From positions 1 through 33,708 of the forward strand of contig CAMWNR010000011.1 of NCBI GenBank assembly GCA_947175665.1: a DNA stretch of 33,708 nucleotides, in the 5' to 3' direction. The position numbers were made by a program, and so were the translations under genes. The notes beneath the pieces are model-generated. The model did no database searches, was not told the DNA's origin, and was given only the letters and a program-made list of their open reading frames with translations. Positions 25,548 to 33,708 of the stretch are shown here, one piece after another. Numbering within the stretch: position 1 is the stretch's first letter; every line of letters begins with the position of its first letter. This DNA comes from an uncultured Porphyromonadaceae bacterium. GTDB lineage: Bacteria > Bacteroidota > Bacteroidia > Bacteroidales > Muribaculaceae.

Positions 25548-28514
25548 TTAACGGAATTTGAGAGTCACACCCAGAGTGATCTGAGTAGCATTGGGATAAG
25601 CGGAAGTAACATCAATACCGGGAGTAATACCGGTAGACTGTACTGCCGAAGGATCATTTCCGCTGTACTTAGTCAGCGTAAACACATTCTTCACCGCCAG
25701 ATAGAGGCGCAGAGTATCGAGCAGTCTGCGGTTCTTGATGGGTACATTATAGCCGAGAGTGATATTCTCAAGTTTGAAGTAATCACCGTTTTCAAGGAAA
25801 TAAGAAGAGATTACGCCACCACCTGACCATACATCGCGATCTTTAAGATAAGTGCTGCGCAGTACGTTGTCGCTGCCGCTCCCTTTAAGTCCCATACCGT
25901 ATCTTCTCATATTGAAAATCTGGAAGCCGAATGCACCGTTAAACATAAGGCTGAGATCGAAGTTTTTCCATTTCAAAGTGTTAGACCATGTGAGGAAGTG
26001 TTTCGGAGCGCCATCGCCGATGTATCTCTTATCTTCGGGATTGGCGGCTGCGGCCGGAACCTTCTCACCATCCTTGGTGTATACCAGCATGTTGTGGGCG
26101 TCATCGACACCGGTGTATTCATATCCCCAGAACTGGCCGATTTGTCCCCCTTCTTCTACGCGGAAGAAGTATTCACTTGTACCCACACCCGGTTTCTGAT
26201 AAAGATCAAGATATGAGGCCTGATATATAGAGTTGGATAGTTTTGTAAGTTTGGTAGTGCCGTAAGAATAGTTGATACCGGAAGTCCAGGTGACGGGCTG
26301 ATTTACAATTATGTCACCGTTAAGAGCGAGTTCGATACCGGTATTCTTGATAGTACCGACGTTTACGAGAATATTCGGATAAACATACGGAGGTTGCGGA
26401 GCGGTATAGTTATAAAGAAGATCCTGAGAGCGGCGGTCGAAATATTCGATCGAACCGTAAAGACGGTTGAAGAACATGAAATCAACGCCATAGTTCATAC
26501 TTGAGAGTTTCTCCCAGCCAAGATCCGGATTGGCGTTGTTAGAGGGGCGGTAACCGGTAATCCAGGTGCCGTCGATGAGATAAGACCCCGAGGGTGAATA
26601 GGTTGCGAGCGAAGAGTATGCCTCAAAGTCGCTTCGGCCTGTGACACCGTAAGAGAAACGGGGTTTAAGACTCTGTACAGTCTGTACATAATCGGAAAGG
26701 AATGGAGCCTTAGCCATTTCCCAGGCTACTGACACAGAAGGGAAGGCACCCCACTTCTTATCGGCACCAAACTTGGTAGAACCTTCATAACGTATAGAAG
26801 CCGAACCGATGAGCATTCCGCGCCATGCATAGTTGACACGACCGAAGAAACCGGCAAGCGCACTCTCGGATCTGCCGGCATACATCACGGCCTTGCCGTC
26901 AGCAAGCCATGAACCGGAGCCGATACCTTCCCACATAGGTTTGTCGAAGGTAAAGTTATTGTTTTGTTCAAACATCTGCTGCCAGTTGGTTTTCTCGTAA
27001 GAGTATCCCACCATCGCCTTAAAATCGTGGTCACCGGAATTGAATGAATAGTTGCCGATCCATTCAACGCGGTTGGTCCACCATTTCTGGTACTGTATTG
27101 AAGCGCGTCCGGCATATCCACCCCAGTAAGATTCGCCTGAAGTAGTGGGAGTATAATAGTCGCTCTTAAGGTCATTGTAATTATAGGAGTAGGAAAGAGT
27201 AGTGCTGATATTATGCTTTTCATTGCTCCAGATGTCATATTTCAAGTCTACGGAGCCGAGCAGATAAGTACGGGCACCTTTTGAAGTATTTACCTTAAGT
27301 TGCTGAACAGGATTCTTGATATCGGTAGGAGAAGTAGGCTGATAATAAGAACCGTCTTCGTTATAAACCGGAATTGTGGGGTTCATGGTGAGGGCGGTAT
27401 CAAACATACCGTCATCGCCCCATGTCTCGTTAACACGGCGGGCATTGAGGGAAGCGGTTATACGAAGGTGATGATCGAGAGTATTGGCCGATACAGCGGC
27501 ACGTCCGCCAAACTCCTCGCGCTTGCTTGTGATATCCAGACCGTTTGCACTCTTATAGTTTAGAGATGCGGTATAATAACCACCATTAGCCAGCGAACCG
27601 TCGATGCCAACATATTGGTTGGTATCGTAAGCGGCCTTGCGGGTGATAAGACTATACCAGTCGGTGCTTGCGCCGTAGTCGTTGCCACGACGTGCGAGAC
27701 GCCACTCGTAAGGTGTAAGTACTTCCGGACGATCCTTTTCAACTGCGATTGCAGCATAAGAATCATAGGTAATGACAGGAAGTCCCGGTTCGCCGGTACC
27801 CTTCTTCGTGGTAATAAGGATTACGCCATTCGCACCGCGAGTACCGTAAATAGCAGCCGAAGCAGCATCTTTCAATACGGTCATTGACTCAATATCCTGA
27901 GGGGCGAGAGTCCGGATGTCGCCGCCTGCTACACCGTCTATGACGATAAGCGGGCCATTACCGGCGCTGAGTGATGTAGCACCGCGTACCTGAAGATCGG
28001 CCGAGCCGTTAGGGTTAGCGGCCGCCTGAGTAGAGACGTTAAGACCCGCTACTTTACCGGTCAGCATTTCCATGGGGTTATTCATTGCGCCCTTCTGGAA
28101 ATCGTCGCTGTTGACTTGCACTATAGAACTTGATACCTCCTTTTTGCTGAGCGAGCCGTAGCCCACCACCACAATTTCATCCAGGAGTTCACTATTCTCT
28201 TGCATTACTACATTGATTGTAGACTGACCTTTTACGGGTTTCTCAACGGCACCGAAGCCAACGTAACTGAATACGAGGGTAGCATCGGATGGTACGTTTG
28301 AGAGCGAATAACTGCCGTCAATATCGGTTGCCGTACCCTTAGTCTGATCTCCTTTAACGGAGACACTCACACCGATCAGTTCAAGACCTGCGGGGTCAGT
28401 GACATTACCACTGACAGTCACAGACTGAGCCATCGCTGTCTGAGCGAACATGAGAGTCAGCACCATTAATATGGCATAAATACCGACTCTGAATTTCCAT
28501 GGTTTTCTGTACAT
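25548..28514 (-). CDS. SusC-like TonB-dependent outer-membrane transporter
   Basis: A 988-residue beta-barrel importer for oligosaccharides. Order of parts: signal peptide cleaved near AMA-Q30; carboxypeptidase-regulatory-like domain (about 32-105, VTDPAGLELIGVSVSVKG); TonB-box-like DEIVVVGYG (112-120); plug (about 125-238) ending IYGTRGANGVILITTKKG; then the 22-strand barrel to the terminal LGVTLKFR. It is the first gene of the starch operon, 240 bases after the regulator gene, with its own promoter. Alpha-glucan specificity is inferred from the GH13, GH97 and CBM26 neighbours. Translation starts MYRKPWKF, unlike the common MK(K)-type SusC starts. Confidence 0.95.
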   Translation of the reverse strand: MYRKPWKFRVGIYAILMVLTLMFAQTAMAQSVTVSGNVTDPAGLELIGVSVSVKGDQTKGTATDIDGSYSLSNVPSDATLVFSYVGFGAVEKPVKGQSTINVVMQENSELLDEIVVVGYGSLSKKEVSSSIVQVNSDDFQKGAMNNPMEMLTGKVAGLNVSTQAAANPNGSADLQVRGATSLSAGNGPLIVIDGVAGGDIRTLAPQDIESMTVLKDAASAAIYGTRGANGVILITTKKGTGEPGLPVITYDSYAAIAVEKDRPEVLTPYEWRLARRGNDYGASTDWYSLITRKAAYDTNQYVGIDGSLANGGYYTASLNYKSANGLDITSKREEFGGRAAVSANTLDHHLRITASLNARRVNETWGDDGMFDTALTMNPTIPVYNEDGSYYQPTSPTDIKNPVQQLKVNTSKGARTYLLGSVDLKYDIWSNEKHNISTTLSYSYNYNDLKSDYYTPTTSGESYWGGYAGRASIQYQKWWTNRVEWIGNYSFNSGDHDFKAMVGYSYEKTNWQQMFEQNNNFTFDKPMWEGIGSGSWLADGKAVMYAGRSESALAGFFGRVNYAWRGMLIGSASIRYEGSTKFGADKKWGAFPSVSVAWEMAKAPFLSDYVQTVQSLKPRFSYGVTGRSDFEAYSSLATYSPSGSYLIDGTWITGYRPSNNANPDLGWEKLSSMNYGVDFMFFNRLYGSIEYFDRRSQDLLYNYTAPQPPYVYPNILVNVGTIKNTGIELALNGDIIVNQPVTWTSGINYSYGTTKLTKLSNSIYQASYLDLYQKPGVGTSEYFFRVEEGGQIGQFWGYEYTGVDDAHNMLVYTKDGEKVPAAAANPEDKRYIGDGAPKHFLTWSNTLKWKNFDLSLMFNGAFGFQIFNMRRYGMGLKGSGSDNVLRSTYLKDRDVWSGGGVISSYFLENGDYFKLENITLGYNVPIKNRRLLDTLRLYLAVKNVFTLTKYSGNDPSAVQSTGITPGIDVTSAYPNATQITLGVTLKFR

Positions 28515-28552
28515 TTATTATTGTGTTTTAATGAAGATATAATATGTGGGTG

Positions 28553-28584
28553 CAAAGTTTGTAAACTTTAACATATTAATCAAG
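28553..28584 (-). promoter_or_regulatory. Promoter of the susC operon
   Basis: -33 CTTG (28581-28584), a 20-base spacer and -7 AAACTTTG (28553-28560), one base off the consensus, as expected for an activated promoter. The leader is about 35 bases. Confidence 0.55.
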
Positions 28585-28682
28585 TATATCAAAACACAAT
28601 CTAAATCTTATTTATTGAATAGGTGTTGATTTACAGTATTTTAGATTGTAGAAGAGAGGGCTGAAATCAAAACGTCCAAATC

Positions 28683-28755
28683 GGACTTATTTACATGAAT
28701 AATGTATTTTTAACATCTGCCAGTGGTCTGGACCTATATTTTTTTGTGGACTTAT
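28683..28755. promoter_or_regulatory. Three ATARGTCC half-sites upstream of susC (candidate operator)
   Basis: On the minus strand ATAAGTCC, ATAGGTCC and ATAAGTCC (plus-strand 28683-28690, 28730-28737, 28748-28755). The copy nearest susC is part of a GTCC-GATTT-GGAC palindrome, and the middle one of GGTCTGGACC-type symmetry. They lie 100-200 bases before the susC -33 box. A role as binding sites for the adjacent regulator is inference only. The rest of the 28515-28754 gap is AT-rich leader. Confidence 0.3.
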
Positions 28756-30476
28756 CAGTATATTTTCTTTACCAGTGCTTCAAAGTTATCCTGATCCTTT
28801 GCTCTCTTTTTTAACTTCGACCGATAAGTATATACTGTCGATACGGAGCACCGCAGGAAACTTGCAATCTTACTGCTCTCTTCAATTCCTACCCTTATCA
28901 ATGCCAATATCCTGAGTTCGGTATTTAACACTTCTCCGGGTCTGAGCAGAGATTCCTTGCCCGGCAATAGCAGTGCATTCACCTTATCAATAAAATCGGG
29001 ATATATATTTAAAATGGCCTCATCAAATTTCTTATAGAAATCATTAAACATCGATTCCGACATCTCTGAAGACTCCAGTTTATTGAGTAAAGCCGTTCTG
29101 CTCCCTCCCTGATTGGCGAGAATCTTTAATGATTTCTGATATTGATGTAATGTGGAAATACCAGAAGAGCAGGTCTCCATAAAGAGGCCGGCATACTGTT
29201 CAATCGTCTTGTTTGACTCATTGAGTTGCAGATTTCTCTCCCGGAGTTGCTCGGAGAGATTGCTCAGTTCCTCATTTTTATCTTTGAGTGATGCATTTGC
29301 ATCCTTTAATTGATTGGAGACATATAGAAGTTCGTTGTTGGACGCAATCACCCTGGCGTTTGCCTTTCTTACACTACTGAACTGCTTGAGAATAAACCAA
29401 AGCATGATCAGTAATCCTACAGAGAGACATAAACTTAATGCCACAAATAATCTAAGCCTGCGCTTATTGCTCTCCTGCAATGACTTATAAGCATCATCTA
29501 TCACCGGGAGCATCTTGCTTGACTGGGCATTACGGAGCATACTCGAATAAAAGTTTGCATCTTCGATACTCTTTTTAAGATAGAAATCGGCTCTCTCTAC
29601 ATCCATATCCTCATACATTATTGTAGCCAATTCCCGAAACGACATGTTTTCTTTCACGGCACCTTTCACATCTGATATTGCGCTAAGGGCGATGTATCGT
29701 TTATATTTTTCAGGATTATCGGAAGTTTTATAGATATAAGCCAAGGTGGAGGCTAAAATTGAATATTCCCTGCTGCCGAAAGGGTATTCGCTCAGATGCC
29801 TTTCCAATCCGTTGATTGCCGCTTCCGGGTTACCATTGCGGGCTGTCTCCATCATTACATATACAAGATGATTGAACGACCCCGGTTTAACATATTTATT
29901 AAGAGAATCAGTATATACGGCACGTTGATTCTCATAGTGTCTCCCCGTCTCATGCTCGCTATTATATTCACTCAGATACTGATAGAGTACACTATAAGTA
30001 GCGAAATAATCTTCCTTTAAATCGTCTTCCAACTCATCGGCAGGGATAGACCTCAATTCTAACGCGGCATCCGGAAACATACCGGCATGAGCAAGAATAT
30101 CCGCTCGCCTGATTTTAAGTCGGTGCAACTGCGCGGGGTTATTCTGTACGGATACCAACCTCATGTTTTGGTTAATATAATAAAGAGCCGAATCTGCATT
30201 GTAGGCGCTAAACTCATCGACCAGCCGCGCATATAGTACATTCTTAATATCTTCATCAGCACTCTTATTCAATTCATTCTGCAACTGCTTTATTCGAGAT
30301 TCCTTGACCGAAGAGTAAATGTCGGCCTGCTTAATCTCCGTATCGAGTGTATTTAAGAGGTCCTCCATATTATCATCCTCTCCCCTCCGTTCGCTTCTGC
30401 AACTGATGGTAATGGAAAATAAAAAAATCAACCCGATGTATGACGCTTTGTTTAATATGTGATTCAAGGTGCTCAT
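28755..30476 (-). CDS. SusR-like membrane-spanning transcriptional regulator (DUF6377-type)
   Basis: Starting at the ATG at 30476 the protein has 573 residues. This start is preferred to an in-frame TTG at 30521, because it places a normal lipoprotein/signal sequence at the N-terminus (LIFLFSITISC, Cys26). A helical, TPR-like periplasmic domain (about 60-335) is followed by one membrane helix (342-363), a cytoplasmic coiled coil (about 369-430) and a C-terminal helix-turn-helix (about 532-559, ESSKIASFLRCSVSTVYTYRSKLKKRA). This layout suits a one-component regulator sensing oligosaccharide in the periplasm, as described for SusR. Its position directly upstream of susC supports control of this locus. 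A lone DUF6377 label is the safer name. Confidence 0.75.
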   Translation of the reverse strand: MSTLNHILNKASYIGLIFLFSITISCRSERRGEDDNMEDLLNTLDTEIKQADIYSSVKESRIKQLQNELNKSADEDIKNVLYARLVDEFSAYNADSALYYINQNMRLVSVQNNPAQLHRLKIRRADILAHAGMFPDAALELRSIPADELEDDLKEDYFATYSVLYQYLSEYNSEHETGRHYENQRAVYTDSLNKYVKPGSFNHLVYVMMETARNGNPEAAINGLERHLSEYPFGSREYSILASTLAYIYKTSDNPEKYKRYIALSAISDVKGAVKENMSFRELATIMYEDMDVERADFYLKKSIEDANFYSSMLRNAQSSKMLPVIDDAYKSLQESNKRRLRLFVALSLCLSVGLLIMLWFILKQFSSVRKANARVIASNNELLYVSNQLKDANASLKDKNEELSNLSEQLRERNLQLNESNKTIEQYAGLFMETCSSGISTLHQYQKSLKILANQGGSRTALLNKLESSEMSESMFNDFYKKFDEAILNIYPDFIDKVNALLLPGKESLLRPGEVLNTELRILALIRVGIEESSKIASFLRCSVSTVYTYRSKLKKRAKDQDNFEALVKKIY

Positions 30477-30648
30477 AAGAGTCTGATTGCCTGATAATAA
30501 ATATTTAAGTAAGTCCTCCAAGAAACAGGTTGGATTTATGTGCCAAAAAGATTCTTGAAATCAATTGTTGAAAACTGCTCAAAACCTTGAAGAACCATAA
30601 CCCTGAGAAAAGTTAAGATGACTTCAATAGCATAATTGCTATTGTTTG

Positions 30649-30679
30649 TAAAGATATGTAAAAAAATTGAAATTTCAAA
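30649..30679 (-). promoter_or_regulatory. Promoter of the regulator gene
   Basis: -33 TTTG (30676-30679), a 19-base spacer and -7 TATCTTTA (30649-30656), one base off consensus. The leader would be about 165 bases and would open with a hairpin, AATAGC/GCTATT (30626-30643). Confidence 0.65.
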
Positions 30680-30747
30680 TATTTATAAGCGCAACCTCAA
30701 ATTGAGATTCCGGGCGGCAAGGATTTGTAGTTGAGATGATAAAATGA

Positions 30748-30816
30748 GCCGCGTCGGCGATACTTCGGCAGACCGGTAAATACGGCTTAATGGTGCTGAA
30801 GTACCGCTGACGCGGC
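30748..30816. repeat. Inverted pair of REP-like 23-base repeats
   Basis: Left unit 30748-30770 (GCCGCGTCGGCGATACTTCG plus GCA) and right unit 30794-30816 in opposite orientation, 23 bases apart. The right unit, read on the minus strand, matches the single copy at 17473-17495 at nearly every position. The pair follows the queA stop codon by 20 bases and can fold as one long stem, so it may also end or protect the queA mRNA. The rest of the 30477-30836 gap is regulator leader and promoter. Confidence 0.75.
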
Positions 30817-30836
30817 CCATTTATCAGGTGGAGGGA

Positions 30837-31889
30837 TCAGCGGAGGATCAGCATGGCATCGCCGTAGGCTCCGAATTGGTAGCCTTCTTTGACAGCGATG
30901 TCGTAGGCTTCCATTACCAGATCATAGCCACCGAATGCTGTTACCATCATAAGCATGGTAGATAGAGGGAGATGGAAATTAGAAACCATCGCGTTGCATA
31001 CCTGGAAATCGTATGGGGGGAAAATGAATTTGTTGGTCCACCCCTCGTAAGGCATGATATGTCCGTTCATACATACCGATGAGGCTATGCCGCGCAATAC
31101 TGAAGCGCCTACCGCACATACCTGATTGCCACGGTCTTTTGCATCATTTACCATATCCACAAGGTCACCGCGTACAAACATCTCCTCGCTGTCCATACGG
31201 TGCTTGGTGAGATCCTCTACATCAATATCGCGGAAATTACCTTTACCGCAGTGAAGAGTAAGAAAACCTCTCTCCACACCCTTGATTTCAAGGCGTTTCA
31301 TAAGTTCGCGGCTGAAGTGTAACCCTGCTGCGGGAGCCATAACGGCGCCTTCTACTTCGGCGTAGATAGTCTGGTAACGTTCGGCATCATCCGGCTCGGC
31401 GGGACGATTTATATACTCCGGCAGGGGGGTATGACCTAAAGCGTAAAGAGCCTCCTTAAATTCATCGTGCGGACCATCGTAGAGAAAACGCAATGTGCGA
31501 CCGCGCGAGGTAGTGTTGTCAATTACCTCAGCCACCATGCTGTCATCCTCACCAAAATACAACTTATTGCCGATACGGATTTTGCGGGCAGGTTCTACGA
31601 GTACATCCCAGAATTTGTTTTCTACATTAAGTTCTCTAAGCAGAAAAACCTCGATACAAGCACCGGTTTTCTCCTTATTACCGAAGAGACGTGCCGGGAA
31701 AACCTTGGTATCATTAAAGATCATTACATCCCCCTCGTCAAAGAAATTGATAATTTCCTTAAAGATGTGATGCGAAATTTCGCCTGTGCGAGCGTTAACC
31801 ACCATAAGGCGGCACTCATCGCGGTTCTCCGAGGGGTATTGTGCTATAAGGGAGTCAGGTAGTTTAAACTTAAACTGAGAGAGTTTCAT
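30837..31889 (-). CDS. queA: S-adenosylmethionine:tRNA ribosyltransferase-isomerase
   Basis: A 350-residue enzyme that transfers and isomerises the ribosyl part of SAM onto preQ1 at tRNA position 34, giving epoxyqueuosine. Family features include the N-terminal [49 protein letters not shown] and the C-terminal [18 protein letters not shown]. Length is typical. It is the third gene of a uppP-truB-queA run, 30 bases after truB. No preQ1 riboswitch is seen, as expected for an internal operon gene. Confidence 0.95.
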   Translation of the reverse strand: MKLSQFKFKLPDSLIAQYPSENRDECRLMVVNARTGEISHHIFKEIINFFDEGDVMIFNDTKVFPARLFGNKEKTGACIEVFLLRELNVENKFWDVLVEPARKIRIGNKLYFGEDDSMVAEVIDNTTSRGRTLRFLYDGPHDEFKEALYALGHTPLPEYINRPAEPDDAERYQTIYAEVEGAVMAPAAGLHFSRELMKRLEIKGVERGFLTLHCGKGNFRDIDVEDLTKHRMDSEEMFVRGDLVDMVNDAKDRGNQVCAVGASVLRGIASSVCMNGHIMPYEGWTNKFIFPPYDFQVCNAMVSNFHLPLSTMLMMVTAFGGYDLVMEAYDIAVKEGYQFGAYGDAMLILR

Positions 31890-31919
31890 AGTCTATATTG
31901 ATGTCTAAAAAGTATTATG

Positions 31920-32756
31920 TTATGCATCCGTATTGCTGCGAAATGCGGTTATATTCTTTTTGGGTGATTTTTCGGCCGGCAGTTCTCCGGTCGCAATTTT
32001 GCGCAGATACTCACCAGCCGGAGTCGGGGGGAGTGCAGAGTCGGCACCGGGATAATTATCAGGAAATGTAAGAGGTGTAGAATCTATAAGATCGATAGCC
32101 TCATTGACCGAGAGTGCATTATCCACGGTCATATCACCGACCGAGGTGCGTCGCAGGCCTATAAGATGTGCCCCGCTCTCCAGAGCGATACCGAGATCGC
32201 GAGCCAACGCCCGTATATAGGTGCCCTTACTGCACACTATCCTTAAGGTAGCATCGCGTCCGTCAAAGTCGAGGAGTTCAAACTCGGTGATTTCGAGAGG
32301 TTTGGCTTTAAGTTCCACCTCTTTTCCCTTGCGAGCCTCAAGATAAGCCCTCTTGCCATCTACTTTAACAGCAGAAAATACGGGAGGAACCTGCAGTATT
32401 TTGCCGGTAAACTTAGGGAGAGTATCCAGTATCAGTTGCCTGGTGATATGTTGGTAGGGATAAGTGGCGTCAATATCCTTTTCGAGATCAAAACTGGGAG
32501 TTGTGGCTCCGAATCTCACATTGGCTATATACTCCTTTTTCCCCTCTTGCAGCCGCTCTATAAGAGAGGTAGCCTTACCGGTACAGATAATCAGCACACC
32601 GGTGGCGAGAGGATCGAGAGTGCCGGCATGGCCCACTTTAAACTTCTTGACACCGAGACGACGCTGCAACGCACCGCGCAGTCGCTTCACGACATCAAAA
32701 GAGGTCCATCCCAGAGGTTTATCTACACAGATTATTTCGCCTGTTACGAAATCCAT
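31920..32756 (-). CDS. truB: tRNA pseudouridine(55) synthase
   Basis: A 278-residue enzyme that makes pseudouridine 55 in the T loop of tRNAs. The catalytic aspartate is Asp48 in GHAGTLDPLATG, the same number as in E. coli TruB. Other matches are VDKPLGWTSFDVVKRLR, VPPVFSAVKVDGKRAYLEARKG and CSKGTYIRALARDLG. The C-terminal PUA-like tail is short, as in many Bacteroidetes. It begins 25 bases after the uppP stop codon and is presumably co-transcribed with it. Confidence 0.95.
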   Translation of the reverse strand: MDFVTGEIICVDKPLGWTSFDVVKRLRGALQRRLGVKKFKVGHAGTLDPLATGVLIICTGKATSLIERLQEGKKEYIANVRFGATTPSFDLEKDIDATYPYQHITRQLILDTLPKFTGKILQVPPVFSAVKVDGKRAYLEARKGKEVELKAKPLEITEFELLDFDGRDATLRIVCSKGTYIRALARDLGIALESGAHLIGLRRTSVGDMTVDNALSVNEAIDLIDSTPLTFPDNYPGADSALPPTPAGEYLRKIATGELPAEKSPKKNITAFRSNTDA

Positions 32757-32781
32757 TCAAATCAGTTTATAAAAGTTACGC

Positions 32782-33606
32782 TTATTGCCAGAGCAGGCAG
32801 ATTACGCCCATGAGTACGCAATAGATGGCAAACCAAACCAGTTTACCTTTCTTAACCAGATTGAGCATCCATTTACAAGCGGCGCACCCTACTACAAACG
32901 CTGTTATAAATCCGATGGCCAGTACTAAAGGTGATGTGGCCTGCTGTTCGGCCGGTGTGGATATGAGATCCTTAACATCAAGCAGGGCCTCACCCAAAAT
33001 GGGGATAATTACCATCAGGAAAGAGAAAGAAGCCACCTTATCGCGCTTGTCACCTATCAGGATACCGGTAGCGATAGTAGTACCGCTGCGGCTCAAGCCC
33101 GGGAGTACGGCCACAGCCTGAGCGCAACCGATTACAAAAGCATCCAGCCATGTTATATCGCGTCCTTTATTAGCCGGAATCATGCGTCCGGAGGCAAGTC
33201 TGTCAGAATAATGAGCAAATGTAAGCAGAATAGCGGTGATAATCAGGCAGACTCCCACGATTGTGAGTCCATCACCGAAAAAAGCCTCTACATAATCCTT
33301 GAAAAAAACTCCGACAATACCTACCGGAATGCAGGATACAAGAATTTTGCAGACATAATAAAATTCGGAATCACGCTTAAAAGTAAAGAAACTCCGGCAT
33401 AGAGAGGCAAACATAGGCCATAATATCACTATTGTGGAGCATACGGTGGCAGCGTGAACAATAATATCAAACTGCAGTACATCATCTTTCGGTATATCGA
33501 TACCTAATATAGTGCGGAAAATTTCGAGATGACCGCTTGATGAAATGGGGAGATATTCAGCGAGGCCTTGCACGAGGCCGAGTATAAGGGCGTCAAGCCA
33601 ATCCAT
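32782..33606 (-). CDS. uppP: Undecaprenyl-diphosphate phosphatase (BacA type)
   Basis: A 274-residue integral membrane enzyme that recycles undecaprenyl diphosphate to the monophosphate carrier for peptidoglycan and polysaccharide synthesis; it also gives bacitracin tolerance. The two active-site loops are present: GLAEYLPISSSGH (Glu17, Ser22-24, His26) and AVLPGLSRSGTTIATG (Arg173). About seven to eight membrane helices follow the known pattern. It heads the visible uppP-truB-queA run. A 14-base tandem array lies directly before its ATG, and upstream genes are outside the window. Confidence 0.95.
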   Translation of the reverse strand: MDWLDALILGLVQGLAEYLPISSSGHLEIFRTILGIDIPKDDVLQFDIIVHAATVCSTIVILWPMFASLCRSFFTFKRDSEFYYVCKILVSCIPVGIVGVFFKDYVEAFFGDGLTIVGVCLIITAILLTFAHYSDRLASGRMIPANKGRDITWLDAFVIGCAQAVAVLPGLSRSGTTIATGILIGDKRDKVASFSFLMVIIPILGEALLDVKDLISTPAEQQATSPLVLAIGFITAFVVGCAACKWMLNLVKKGKLVWFAIYCVLMGVICLLWQ

Positions 33607-33619
33607 TTTTTAGGTATAA

Positions 33620-33708
33620 AGTATTAGTGATTAAGTATTAGTGTTCAAGTATTAGTGATTAAGTATCAGTGATTAAGTATCAGTGATTAAGTATCAGTGA
33701 TTAAGTAT
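33620..33708. repeat. Tandem array of a 14-base unit upstream of uppP
   Basis: Six full copies of AGTAT(T/C)AGTGATTA (the second is AGTATTAGTGTTCA) plus a five-base start of a seventh at the window edge. Three copies have TATT and three have TATC. The array begins 14 bases before the uppP ATG and continues beyond the window. There are no spacers, so it is not CRISPR. Confidence 0.9.

Noticed and set aside
30477-30521. Upstream TTG start of the regulator (15 extra residues)
   Set aside because: It would put charged residues ahead of a normal lipoprotein signal; the ATG at 30476 fits better.
33620-33708. Tandem repeats as a possible CRISPR array
   Set aside because: The 14-base units abut with no spacers, and no cas genes are present.

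Overview
The window is chromosomal DNA from a member of the Bacteroidales. Three things support this: a fused MurF-alanine racemase, an IspG with the long central insertion, and a SusC/SusD glycan-uptake operon. Upstream of many genes there are also clear Bacteroidetes promoters (TTTG, 19-20 bases, TAnnTTTG). A gut Muribaculaceae-like species is a reasonable guess, but nothing here fixes the genus.

Layout, left to right. A tRNA-Ser(UGA) (minus strand) opens the window. A minus-strand surface-glycan block follows (0.3-6.0 kb). Read in transcription order it is gmd and fcl (GDP-mannose to GDP-L-fucose), an EpsG-like membrane protein, a GT4 glycosyltransferase and an AlkD-type DNA glycosylase. 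The plus-strand class II aldolase (fba) and a second GT4 glycosyltransferase come next (6.3-8.7 kb). The block at 8.7-16.4 kb is a minus-strand housekeeping run: DUF2851 protein, RluA-type pseudouridine synthase, PAP2-like membrane protein, IspG, MurF-Alr. Rubrerythrin (plus strand) lies between two predicted small RNA genes (16.5-17.6 kb). recO follows.

The 18.7-30.5 kb stretch is a compact starch-type polysaccharide utilization locus on the minus strand. It holds a membrane-spanning SusR-like regulator, SusC, SusD, a lipoprotein with three CBM26-like starch-binding repeats, a GH13 alpha-amylase lipoprotein and an inverting GH97 alpha-glucosidase, and it ends in a strong hairpin terminator. 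Together these would bind surface alpha-glucan, cut it, import the maltooligosaccharides and release glucose in the periplasm. The right end (30.8-33.6 kb) is a uppP-truB-queA operon.

The most interesting material is not protein-coding. (1) Two short transcription units flank rubrerythrin. They share a nearly identical 5' sequence (GTGTTTTTCAT.GTATTA), each has its own promoter and its own terminator hairpin, and the shared 5' part is antisense to an ATGAAAAA-type translation start. They look like a paralogous small-RNA family. (2) Inverted-repeat elements with arms beginning TAAGTAAGTAATGAAAATTA occur between genes; two of them supply the last lysine codon and the stop codon of the neighbouring gene in the same phase. 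(3) A REP-like 23-mer occurs singly and as an inverted pair. (4) A 14-base tandem array lies directly upstream of uppP. (5) Two genes, recO and the DUF2851 gene, have promoters so close to their ATG that the mRNAs should be leaderless.
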